From Vicinamibacteria bacterium (GTDB lineage Bacteria > Acidobacteriota > Vicinamibacteria > Fen-336 > JAGNNV01), in assembly GCA_016650185.1 (NCBI GenBank), contig JAENWE010000170.1, positions 1-13,901 on the forward strand: a stretch of 13,901 bases of DNA. Reading direction: 5' to 3'. The position numbers and the translations under genes are program-made. Positions 1 to 7,256 of the stretch are shown piece after piece; the first letter of the stretch is position 1; each line of letters begins with the position of its first letter. Under the pieces are notes generated by a model that ran no database searches, had not been told where the DNA came from, and saw nothing but the letters and a program-made list of their open reading frames with translations.

Positions 1-1094
1 CCGATCTGGATCCCGGGACGATCCTCTGGTCGCGCGACGGGACGTCGATTCTGTTCACCGCCACGGTCGGGGTCGAGGGTCGGCTGTTTTCCGTGCCGGC
101 AATGGGCGGAACACCTCGCGAATTGATCCGAGGGGCCTTCATGGTCGGCGCCCCGGCTCTCGCCCCAAATGCCGCCCAGCTCATCTACCTCAGGCAGGAT
201 CCGCTCTCGCCCAACGATGTCTACTTGCAGAACGTGGACGCCTCGTCCGCGCCGCTGGGAGCGCCGGCAAAACGCCTCACCACCTTGAACCCGAGCCTTG
301 GCGACTACTCGTTATCCATGACGGAAGTGGTGCGTTGGAAGGCCCGGGACGGCCGTCAGATCGAGGGCTTGCTGCATCGACCCAAAGGCTCCAGCGGCAA
401 GAAGCTTCCTTTGGTGGTCCACGTTCACGGAGGTCCCTCCGGCGCCTACACGATGTCCTTTCCCGTCTCGATGAACAACTACCATCACATCCTCACCGGC
501 CGAGGATATGCGGTGCTTCAGCCGAATTTCCGCGGCAGCACCGGTTACGGCGATGCGTTCCAACGCCTGAACGTGAAGGATTGGGGGAAGGGCGATTTCC
601 AGGACATCATGAGCGGCGTGGATCACCTGGTCGAGCAAGGCATCGCCGATCCGGACCGGATGGCCCTTCACGGTTGGAGCTACGGCGGCTACATGTGCGC
701 CTGGTCCATCACCCAGACCACGCGCTTCAAGGCGGCGAGCTGCGGCGCCGCCCTCACGAACCTGGTCAGCATGTATGGCACCAACGACATACCCTCAACC
801 CTGGACGACTACTTCGGCGGCGCGCCCTACGCGGACATGGACGGCTACTGGCAGGCCTCGGCCATGGCTCACGTGAGAAGGGTCAAGACCCCGACTCTCA
901 TCCTGCACGGCCAGGCGGATGAGAGGGTTCCCCTCGGCCAGGGCCAGGAACTGTATCTGGCGCTAAGAAAGCTCCGAGTTCCAGTCGAGTTCGTGACCTA
1001 TCCGCGCGAGCCGCACGGCTTCCGCGAACCCAATCATCAGATCGACAAGATCGAAAGAGAACTCGCCTGGTTCGAGAAGTGGGGTGTGAAATGA
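1..1094 (+). CDS. S9 family (prolyl oligopeptidase-like) peptidase, 5'-truncated
   Basis: The reading frame is open from the window edge (first full codon at 3) to TGA at 1092-1094, so this is the C-terminal part of a longer gene. The GTG at 93 is an internal codon, not a start. The first ~100 residues show the end of a PD40/WD40-like beta-propeller (e.g. ILWSRDGTSILFTA). The rest is an alpha/beta-hydrolase domain with an HGGPSG oxyanion-region motif and NFRGSTGYG. The catalytic triad is visible: Ser in GWSYGGYM (codon 678-680), Asp in HGQADERVP (918-920) and His in EPHGF (1014-1016). S9 enzymes cleave peptides, often next to proline or act as acylaminoacyl/dipeptidyl peptidases; exact specificity and cellular location cannot be read here because the N-terminus is missing. 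The stop overlaps the start of the next S9 gene, so the two are very probably co-transcribed. All catalytic residues are present, so the gene looks functional. Confidence 0.93.
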   Translation, partial: DLDPGTILWSRDGTSILFTATVGVEGRLFSVPAMGGTPRELIRGAFMVGAPALAPNAAQLIYLRQDPLSPNDVYLQNVDASSAPLGAPAKRLTTLNPSLGDYSLSMTEVVRWKARDGRQIEGLLHRPKGSSGKKLPLVVHVHGGPSGAYTMSFPVSMNNYHHILTGRGYAVLQPNFRGSTGYGDAFQRLNVKDWGKGDFQDIMSGVDHLVEQGIADPDRMALHGWSYGGYMCAWSITQTTRFKAASCGAALTNLVSMYGTNDIPSTLDDYFGGAPYADMDGYWQASAMAHVRRVKTPTLILHGQADERVPLGQGQELYLALRKLRVPVEFVTYPREPHGFREPNHQIDKIERELAWFEKWGVK

Positions 1095-3049
1095 GGGCTC
1101 TCGTCCTCATCGGTTTCTCCGTTTTTCCCGCGCTCGCCGGGGCCGACACCCGCGTTCCCGGAATCGACGACCTGGTGGCCTTGAAGCGCGTTTCCCAGCC
1201 CGCCATCTCCCCGGACGGGGCGAGGGTCGCCTGGGTTGTGCGCAAGGCCAACTGGGACGACAACGCCTTCGAGAACGAAATCTGGCTGGGCGAGGTCCAG
1301 AGCGGGAACGCCCGTCCGTTCACTCAAGCCAAGAAATCATCGGACGCTCCGGCCTTCTCACCCGACGGTTCCTGGCTCGCCTTCTTGTCTGACCGCGACG
1401 GGAAACGACAGATCTATCTGATGAATCTCTCGGGTGGGGAGTCACGAAAGCTCACGTCGGGCGAGGAAGGCGTCACCCGTTTCGCCTACTCGCATGATGG
1501 AAAGCGTATCGCGTTCCTGGCCCCCGACCCGAAGACGGAGGCGATGAAGGAGCGGGAGAAACTCTATGGCGAGGTCGTCATCGAGGACGAAGCCACCAAT
1601 CCGAGGCACCTTCACGTCATCGACCTGGAAACAAACGCGGTCCGGCGGCTGACCACGGGCACGTTCGTGGCGGGCGATTTCGACTGGTCACCCGACGACA
1701 AGGAGATCGCCTTCGACTTCACGGAAAGCTCGGACCCGTCGTTCGGCGTGACCTCAAATATTTCCGTGGTCGACGTAGAAACGGCGACGGTTCGGCCTCT
1801 TGTCACCCAGGAGGGTCCGGATTCCTCTCCTCGCTATTCTCCCGACGGCCGACAGATCGCGTTCACCACGGCGATGCTCGATGTGGCGTCTTTCTACTAC
1901 AAGAACGCCACCGTGGCGACCATCTCGTCGAAGGGAGATCGCTCCATCCGGTTGATCCTTCAGGGATTCGACGAAGATCCCCAACTGCTCGCCTGGACGA
2001 AAGCCGGGATCTTCCTTTCCGCCAATCAGAAGACCGAGTCCGCTCTGATCCACCTCGACCCGGTCACGAAGACCGCCACGCGCGTCGCCCTGGAGCAACC
2101 GGTGGCCAGCAATTTTTCGTTCAGCGCCGGCGGAGTGGACGTGGCTTTCGTCGGTAGCTCGGCCCGCACCTATCCCGAGGTTTTCGCGGGGTCAACGAAG
2201 GGAGGCGCGGCCAGAAAGCTCTCCGATCTGGGAAGCCAGCTTGGATCGTTCGCCCTCGGGCAGAGCGAGGTGGTTTCGTGGAAAAGTGCGGATGGAACGA
2301 CCATCGAAGGCGTCCTGCGCAAGCCCGCGGGATACAAAACGGGAACTCTCGCGTCTCTCCTGGTCATCATTCACGGCGGTCCGACCGGCGTATCGCGACC
2401 GAGCCTGCTCGGCGGGACCTACGTCTACCCCATGGAGGCCTGGCTCGCGAAAGGCGCCCTCATTCTCGAACCGAACTATCGAGGCAGCGCCGGCTATGGT
2501 GAAGCCTTCCGATCCCTCAACGTTCGCAATCTTGGGGTAGGGGACGCTTGGGACGTGATGTCTGGCATCGACAGCCTGATCGCCAAGGGCCTTGTCGACA
2601 AGGCCCGTGTGGGCGTCATGGGGTGGAGTCAAGGCGGCTACATTTCGGCCTTTCTGACCACTCACGACTCCGCCCGCTTCAGGGCGGTCTCGGTCGGCGC
2701 CGGCATCTCGAACTGGGTGACGTACTACGTAAGCACCGATATCCACCCTTTCACCCGCCAGTACCTGAAAACCACACCCTGGGACGATCCGGAGATCTAT
2801 CGCAAGACGTCGCCCATGACCTACATCAAGGGAGCGAAGGCGCCCACTCTCATCCAGCACGGCGATTCGGATCAGCGTGTTCCCGTCTCCGGCGCGCTCG
2901 AGCTCTATCAGGGGCTGAGGGATCAAGGCGTCGACACGCGTGTGGCTCTGTACAAGGGCTTCGGCCATGGACTCAACAAGCCGAAAGCCGTCCGCCACGC
3001 CATGCAGGAGAACCTCGATTGGTTCAACAGACACCTCTTCGGGTTCTGA
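1091..3049 (+). CDS. Exported S9 family peptidase (PD40 propeller + prolyl oligopeptidase domain)
   Basis: This is a 652-residue serine peptidase. The ATG at 1091 overlaps the previous stop (ATGA). It is preferred over the in-frame GTG at 1079 because it puts a signal peptide at the very N-terminus (MRALVLIGFSVFPALAGA, likely cut before DTRVPG), so the protein should act in the periplasm or at the cell surface. Residues ~30-390 form a beta-propeller with at least five PD40-type SPDG/SPDD repeats (AISPDGARVAW, AFSPDGSWLAF, YSHDGKRIAF, WSPDDKEIAF, YSPDGRQIAF). Residues ~400-652 are the hydrolase domain with HGGPTG and NYRGSAGYG. The triad is Ser513 (GWSQGGY), Asp594 (HGDSDQRVP) and His626 (GFGHGLN). 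The length is normal for DPP-like/acylaminoacyl-peptidase-like S9 enzymes. It is a tandem paralogue of the upstream gene, and lpxB begins inside its 3' end. The family is certain; the peptide substrate is not. Confidence 0.95.
   Translation: MRALVLIGFSVFPALAGADTRVPGIDDLVALKRVSQPAISPDGARVAWVVRKANWDDNAFENEIWLGEVQSGNARPFTQAKKSSDAPAFSPDGSWLAFLSDRDGKRQIYLMNLSGGESRKLTSGEEGVTRFAYSHDGKRIAFLAPDPKTEAMKEREKLYGEVVIEDEATNPRHLHVIDLETNAVRRLTTGTFVAGDFDWSPDDKEIAFDFTESSDPSFGVTSNISVVDVETATVRPLVTQEGPDSSPRYSPDGRQIAFTTAMLDVASFYYKNATVATISSKGDRSIRLILQGFDEDPQLLAWTKAGIFLSANQKTESALIHLDPVTKTATRVALEQPVASNFSFSAGGVDVAFVGSSARTYPEVFAGSTKGGAARKLSDLGSQLGSFALGQSEVVSWKSADGTTIEGVLRKPAGYKTGTLASLLVIIHGGPTGVSRPSLLGGTYVYPMEAWLAKGALILEPNYRGSAGYGEAFRSLNVRNLGVGDAWDVMSGIDSLIAKGLVDKARVGVMGWSQGGYISAFLTTHDSARFRAVSVGAGISNWVTYYVSTDIHPFTRQYLKTTPWDDPEIYRKTSPMTYIKGAKAPTLIQHGDSDQRVPVSGALELYQGLRDQGVDTRVALYKGFGHGLNKPKAVRHAMQENLDWFNRHLFGF
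3006..3010 (+). promoter_or_regulatory. Ribosome binding site deciding the lpxB start
   Basis: AGGAG lies within the end of the S9 peptidase gene, 8 bases before a TTG codon at 3019. No ATG or GTG lies in the lpxB frame near the conserved N-terminus, so this Shine-Dalgarno sequence is the main evidence for the TTG start. Confidence 0.6.
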
Positions 3050-4161
3050 TCTCCTGCGGAGAGCCGTCGGGCGAGTTCTACGGGGCCGAACTCGTGACCG
3101 AGTTGCGCAAACGAGTCCCCGACCTGGAGGTCTTTGGCCTGGGCGGCGATCGCCTCGCCTCTGAGAACGTACATCTCCTCGCCCACCTCAAGGACCTGGC
3201 CGTGGTGGGCCTGGTCGAGGTCCTTTCTCACCTGCGACGGCTGAAGGGCCTTTTCGATTCGGTGGTTCATGATGCCGCACGACTTCGGCCGAATGTCGCG
3301 GTGCTCATCGACTATCCCGACTTCAACCTGCGCCTCGCCCGAAAACTGAAACAGCTTGGGATTCCGGTCGTCTACTACGTCTCGCCTCAGCTTTGGGCCT
3401 GGCGGCGCGGACGGATCAAGGACGTCAAGCGCGATGTGGCGAAGATGCTGGTCATCTTCCCGTTCGAGGAGCAGATCTATCGCGATGCCGCGGTGCCCGT
3501 GGCGTTCGTGGGCCACCCGCTCATCGACCATGTGCATCCGCCCGCGGATCGAGCGCTGGTGGCCAGGCGCCTCGGCCTGGACCCGAGCCGGCCGGTCGTC
3601 GCTCTACTGCCCGGGAGCAGAAACAAGGAAGTGGCCTTCAACCTCCCACCGATACTCGGCGGTGTGGAACTCCTGCGACAGACGCGGCCCGAACTCCAGT
3701 TCGTCTTGGCCGCCGCTCCGCACCTCCGCTCGGGCGCGTTCAGGGGCGCCGAAGGGGCTGGCGTCGCCATCGTTAGGGACGCGACTCGGGATGTCCTTTC
3801 CGCGGCGCGGGCGGCGATTGTCGCCTCCGGCACGGCCACGGTCGAAACCGCTCTCACCCGCACGCCGATGGTGGTCGTGTACCGGATTTCAGGCCTGACC
3901 TACGCGCTTGGGAAGCCTCTGGTCAATCTGACGAACTACGCGATGGTGAACCTCATCGCCGGACGGACCGTGGTCACGGAACTCATCCAGAAGGACTTCA
4001 CCAAGGAGCGGGTCGCCGCAGAGACGTTGAGACTTCTCGACGATGGCCCACCAAGGTCGGCAATGTTGAAGGATCTCGACGAGGTGCGGGAGAAACTGGG
4101 AAAAGGTGGCGCCACCGTTCTGGCCGCCGATCAGTTGATGGAGTTTCTGAGACCAAGCTGA
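3019..4161 (+). CDS. lpxB: Lipid-A-disaccharide synthase (LpxB, GT19)
   Basis: LpxB condenses UDP-2,3-diacylglucosamine with lipid X to form lipid A disaccharide-1-phosphate at the inner face of the cytoplasmic membrane, which implies a lipid A-making outer membrane. With the TTG start at 3019 the product is 380 residues, close to E. coli LpxB (382). Its first residues (MVQQTPLRVL) align with E. coli MTEQRPLTIA without gaps. Visible motifs: GEPSGE at 14-19, LAVVGLVEVL at 60-69, DYPDFN at 98-103 (Asp98 falls at the E. coli Asp98 position), YYVSPQLWAWR ~119-129, FPFEEQIY ~147-154, FVGHPL ~163-168, LLPGSRNKEV ~196-205 and ASGTATVETAL ~269-279. The frame stays open far upstream (to 2548), but that part is only antiframe of the peptidase. 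The gene overlaps the peptidase by 31 bases, suggesting translational coupling. One oddity is Glu19, where E. coli LpxB and its usual relatives have Asp in GExSGD. lpxA/lpxD are not adjacent. Function is near certain; the start is probable. Confidence 0.95.
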   Translation: MVQQTPLRVLISCGEPSGEFYGAELVTELRKRVPDLEVFGLGGDRLASENVHLLAHLKDLAVVGLVEVLSHLRRLKGLFDSVVHDAARLRPNVAVLIDYPDFNLRLARKLKQLGIPVVYYVSPQLWAWRRGRIKDVKRDVAKMLVIFPFEEQIYRDAAVPVAFVGHPLIDHVHPPADRALVARRLGLDPSRPVVALLPGSRNKEVAFNLPPILGGVELLRQTRPELQFVLAAAPHLRSGAFRGAEGAGVAIVRDATRDVLSAARAAIVASGTATVETALTRTPMVVVYRISGLTYALGKPLVNLTNYAMVNLIAGRTVVTELIQKDFTKERVAAETLRLLDDGPPRSAMLKDLDEVREKLGKGGATVLAADQLMEFLRPS

Positions 4162-4236
4162 AAGCTCGGCGCCTTTCCGGACGGCGGTGCATTTCAAGCA
4201 GAGGCCACCGAGGCGGCTCGCTCTTGTCAGGGCGAG

Positions 4237-4968
4237 TCAAGGCAGGGCGTCGTGGAGGATCCGGCCCCAGGTCGGGGCGAGAGCCGCCTTCAAGACCCAG
4301 TCCGCAAGGATCAAGACTGCGGCGGTCATGACAAAGGGCCTGGTCTCGGACCAGGCCCTGGCCTTGTAGTCGAAGGCTCGCGACAGCACGGGTTCGGCGA
4401 GGACAACGCCCAGAATGCAGAACGCGGCCACCCGGCAGATCGCCCACGGCTGCCAGCCGAAAAAGATGGTGGCCCAAAGCGGAGCCCCCGCTCGATGGAT
4501 TGAGGCGACATAACCGTCCATGTAGTTCGTCAAGACGGCGCCGCCGGTGATGGAAACAAGGCTCCCGGTCAGAAGGCTCACCACCACAAAGGCGATCAGA
4601 TGCGTGACATGCATGGGGAGGAAGAGCCGCCAATCGCCTTCCGTGCCCACACCGGTCCGAATCCATTGAAACATCTCCTCGCGGTACTCCTGAGCGTTGA
4701 AAACCGCGGGGATAAGGCCGTCGGGAGTGGGCCACAAGGCCAGACTCAAAGTCCCGATAAAGGCCAGAGCGAGGGGAAACACGAGCATGAGCAGGACGGC
4801 CCCCCGCAAATCCCCGGCGCGAAGCCGGCGCGCCATCAGCCACCAGGCAGGGAGGGCGTTCAGAAGGGGCAGGAGGTAGCGAGGCTCGATCGCGAGCCCG
4901 AGAGGGTACGAAAGGGCGATGACGCCGGTGAGCCAGACCGCGTCGCGGCGGAGCGGCACGGCGTTCAT
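4237..4968 (-). CDS. Polytopic membrane protein of unknown function
   Basis: This 243-residue protein is not one I recognise. It is strongly hydrophobic with about six likely membrane segments, near residues 10-27, 31-46, 56-79, 116-140, 163-191 and 211-231. A polar, charged loop sits between the third and fourth (~80-115, containing NAQEYREEMFQWIRTG) and holds most of the acidic residues. A Trp-rich stretch (FFGWQPW, ~169-175) opens the fifth segment. No transporter or enzyme motif is apparent. The ATG at 4966-4968 comes one base after the TGA of the PfkB-type kinase gene (TGA-G-ATG), so it is almost surely translated from the same mRNA and may be coupled to the kinase. It is the last gene of the minus-strand cluster and converges with lpxB across 75 bases. 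Coding status is well supported by the hydrophobic pattern and placement; function is open. Confidence 0.8.
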   Translation of the reverse strand: MNAVPLRRDAVWLTGVIALSYPLGLAIEPRYLLPLLNALPAWWLMARRLRAGDLRGAVLLMLVFPLALAFIGTLSLALWPTPDGLIPAVFNAQEYREEMFQWIRTGVGTEGDWRLFLPMHVTHLIAFVVVSLLTGSLVSITGGAVLTNYMDGYVASIHRAGAPLWATIFFGWQPWAICRVAAFCILGVVLAEPVLSRAFDYKARAWSETRPFVMTAAVLILADWVLKAALAPTWGRILHDALP

Positions 4969-4969
4969 C

Positions 4970-5893
4970 TCACAATTTTTCGACAGGAAGGCGGTCGAAG
5001 TGCACCATCGAGGCGAACTCGTGGAAGCGCGCGTTGATCTCGTTCTGTTTCAGGGTCACAAGCCGATCGACCCCGAAGGCTTCACAGCAGAAAGAAGCCA
5101 CGGTCGACCCCATGATCACGGCCTGCCGGAAAGTTGCTTCATCGTGAGAACCGGCCCGATCGAGGTATCCCATTAGGCCTCCGGCGAACGAATCGCCGGC
5201 GCCGGTGGGATCGAGGACGTGCTCCAGAGGGAAAGCGGAAGCAATGAAGCAGCGGTCGCCCTGGAACAGCAACGCGCCATGCTCCCCCTTCTTGATGATG
5301 AGTGTCTTCGGCCCCATGGCGCGAATGGCCCGGGCGGCGCGGATGACGTTCCAGTCGCCGGCCAGCTCGCGCGCCTCGGCGTCGTTGATCAGAAGAACCT
5401 CGACCTTGGCGAGCGTTTTTTTGAGCTCTTCAAGGCGGTGGTTGATCCACAGGTTCATGGTGTCGCACCCGACCAATTGCGGAGCATCGACCTGCTCCAG
5501 CACATCGCGCTGAAGGGACGGCTCGATGTTGCCGAGAAAGAGTCGATCGGACTTGCGGTAGCTCGGCGGAAGCTTGGGCTTGAAATGTTCGAAGACGTTG
5601 AGATCCGTGCAGATGGTTTCGCGCGAGTTGAGATCCGTCGAATATTTCCCCTGCCAATGGAACGTCTTGCCGCTCGCGTGCTCCAGACCCTGAAGGTCGA
5701 TCCTTCGGCCCTCGAAGGCTCTCATCTGATCCGGCCCGAAGTCGTCGCCCACCACGCCGACCAGGTTCACGTCGGTGAAGAACGAGGCGGCCAGGGCGAA
5801 ATAGGAGGCCGAACCGCCGAGAATCTTCTCGGCGCGTCCGGCGGGAGTTTCGAGCGTGTCGTACGCGACGCTTCCGACGACAAGAACAGACAT
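4970..5893 (-). CDS. PfkB/ribokinase-family sugar or nucleoside kinase
   Basis: This 307-residue protein is an ATP-dependent kinase of the ribokinase fold. The N-terminus has the substrate-side glycine motif (LGGSASYFALAASFF, 25-39) and NLVGVVGDDFG (43-53). The C-terminal PfkB signature DPTGAGDSFAGG (228-239) carries the GAGD anion hole and the predicted catalytic base Asp234. NDAEARELAG (170-179) is a typical mid-domain motif. Length and domain order match family norms. It is cytoplasmic. Family members phosphorylate ribose, fructose derivatives, adenosine and others; the sequence does not settle which. Its position 76 bases downstream of mtnP suggests a role in nucleoside or pentose recycling, but MTA phosphorylase already releases a phosphorylated sugar, so no methylthioribose kinase step is required. 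It is followed after one base by a membrane protein gene. No convincing Shine-Dalgarno sequence precedes the ATG at 5891-5893. Confidence 0.92.
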   Translation of the reverse strand: MSVLVVGSVAYDTLETPAGRAEKILGGSASYFALAASFFTDVNLVGVVGDDFGPDQMRAFEGRRIDLQGLEHASGKTFHWQGKYSTDLNSRETICTDLNVFEHFKPKLPPSYRKSDRLFLGNIEPSLQRDVLEQVDAPQLVGCDTMNLWINHRLEELKKTLAKVEVLLINDAEARELAGDWNVIRAARAIRAMGPKTLIIKKGEHGALLFQGDRCFIASAFPLEHVLDPTGAGDSFAGGLMGYLDRAGSHDEATFRQAVIMGSTVASFCCEAFGVDRLVTLKQNEINARFHEFASMVHFDRLPVEKL

Positions 5894-5969
5894 TTGGCTA
5901 TTGAGCGTTTCCTGTTTTGGGGCGGTTCCTGGGTGTTTTGGGTGAGCGGCGACCTCGAGCGGCGGGAGC

Positions 5970-6842
5970 CTATTTCAAATAGCGACCAATTATCGGGGCT
6001 AGATCCGTTTTCACCTTCTCGGGGATGAGATGGGGCGCGGTCATGATGGCGAACTTGAGCGCGCTCTCACACTCGCAGTCGCGAGGAATCGGAAACTGTT
6101 CGACCGCGGCCTTCAGAATGCTGCGGGCCATGGCGGCGTTTTGCTGCAGGACCGCGATGACCTGATCCACGGTGACCGCGTCGTGACCTGGATGCCAGCA
6201 GTCGTAGTCGGTGACCATGGCCAGGGTCGCGTAGCAGATCTCGGCTTCACGAGCGAGTTTCGCCTCTTGGAGATTGGTCATGCCGATGAGATCGGCGCCC
6301 CAGGAGCGATAGAGATTCGACTCGGCCAGGGTGGAGAACTGCGGCCCTTCCATGCAGACGTAGGTCCCACCCTCGTGGATGGTGGCGCCGCTCTTCCGGC
6401 AAGCCTCGGCCAGCACGCGTCGCACGTGCCGGCAGATCGGGTGAGCGAAACCCACGTGCGCTGCCAGGCCGTCTCCAAAAAATGTGCCCTTGCGACCGAA
6501 GGTGCGGTCAATGAACTGGTCGGGGATCACCATGTGAGTGGGGGCGTACGGCTCTTTGAGCGAGCCCACCGCCGACACGGAGAGGATCCACTTCACCCCC
6601 AGCGATTTCATGGCCCAGATATTGGCGCGGAAGTTGATCTCCGAAGGCAGAAGGCGGTGGCCGCGCCCGTGGCGGGGAAGAAAGGCGACGAGGCGATCGC
6701 CGAACCGGCCCACCACGAAGGCGTCGGAGGGCGGTCCGAAAGGTGTTTCCATCACCACCTCGCCCTGGGCCACGAAGCCCTCGATGTCGTAGAGCCCGCT
6801 GCCTCCGATGATGCCGATTTCCGCCGCGTTCTCAGTTTTCAT
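5970..6842 (-). CDS. mtnP: S-methyl-5'-thioadenosine phosphorylase (MtnP)
   Basis: MtnP is a cytoplasmic phosphorylase converting methylthioadenosine plus phosphate to adenine and 5-methylthioribose-1-phosphate, the entry to methionine/adenine salvage after polyamine or other SAM-dependent aminopropyl reactions. The protein has 290 residues. Visible features are IGIIGGSGLY (9-18, phosphate site), RHGRGH and INFRANIWAM motifs, CMEGPQFSTLAES (purine/ribose site) and VTDYDCW. In the human enzyme the two Asp of TDYD pair with the 6-amino group of adenine, whereas purine nucleoside phosphorylases have Asn; this supports MTA over inosine/guanosine. A CEC motif at 256-258 matches the C-terminal CxC seen in several archaeal and bacterial members. 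The ATG lies four bases after the epimerase stop (TGA-gccc-ATG), so it is part of the same operon. An alternative is a broad adenosine/MTA phosphorylase. Confidence 0.93.
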   Translation of the reverse strand: MKTENAAEIGIIGGSGLYDIEGFVAQGEVVMETPFGPPSDAFVVGRFGDRLVAFLPRHGRGHRLLPSEINFRANIWAMKSLGVKWILSVSAVGSLKEPYAPTHMVIPDQFIDRTFGRKGTFFGDGLAAHVGFAHPICRHVRRVLAEACRKSGATIHEGGTYVCMEGPQFSTLAESNLYRSWGADLIGMTNLQEAKLAREAEICYATLAMVTDYDCWHPGHDAVTVDQVIAVLQQNAAMARSILKAAVEQFPIPRDCECESALKFAIMTAPHLIPEKVKTDLAPIIGRYLK

Positions 6843-6846
6843 GGGC

Positions 6847-7239
6847 TCAGACCTGCTTCAGTTCGAGAAGAACGCCGGCGGCGGACTTCGGATGTATGAA
6901 CGCAACGCGGCATCCGCCCGCGCCGACTCGCGGCACTTCGTCGAGAAGCTGCGCGCCTGCCGCCTTCATTTCCGCCATCGATTTTTCTATGTCGTCGACG
7001 AGAAGGCAGATGTGATGAAGGCCCGACCGCTTTTCCAGAAACTTCGCGATCACCGACGACGGGTCGGACGGCTCCAGCAGTTCGAGATGCGACTCGCCCA
7101 CGGTGATGAACGCGGTCTTCACCTTTTCGGAGGGCACATCGTGCTCGGCCTGAACCTTGAGTCCGAGCGCCTCGTAGGCGCGCTTGGCCTCGGCCAGGTC
7201 CTTGACCGCGATGCCGAGGTGGTCAATCTTGAGAATCAT
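6847..7239 (-). CDS. mce: Methylmalonyl-CoA epimerase (VOC superfamily)
   Basis: This enzyme interconverts (2S)- and (2R)-methylmalonyl-CoA, linking propionyl-CoA carboxylation to the B12-dependent mutase. The 130-residue length is typical. Two VOC betaalphabetabetabeta modules are visible. Predicted metal ligands, by alignment from memory to the Propionibacterium enzyme, are His7 (DHLGIAV), Glu53 (in HLELLEP, where that enzyme has Gln), His75 or His76 (GLHHICLLVDDI) and Glu126 (LLELKQV). The HPKSAAGVLLEL tail is characteristic of the family. It follows meaB by 17 bases and precedes mtnP by 4, in one apparent operon. The neighbouring MeaB supports the epimerase call over other VOC proteins such as glyoxalase I. 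Confidence 0.93.
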   Translation of the reverse strand: MILKIDHLGIAVKDLAEAKRAYEALGLKVQAEHDVPSEKVKTAFITVGESHLELLEPSDPSSVIAKFLEKRSGLHHICLLVDDIEKSMAEMKAAGAQLLDEVPRVGAGGCRVAFIHPKSAAGVLLELKQV

Positions 7240-7256
7240 GATGTCCGGTTTGGAGC

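Noticed and set aside
2548..3018. In-frame extension of lpxB upstream to 2548.
   Set aside because: It overlaps the catalytic domain of the S9 peptidase, has Arg/Pro/His-rich composition typical of a shifted frame in GC-rich DNA, and LpxB family length fits the TTG start at 3019.
4162..4236. Possible bidirectional terminator between lpxB and the membrane protein gene.
   Set aside because: Only short pairings (e.g. CTCGC with GCGAG, five bases around a 10-base loop) and no T-run on either strand.
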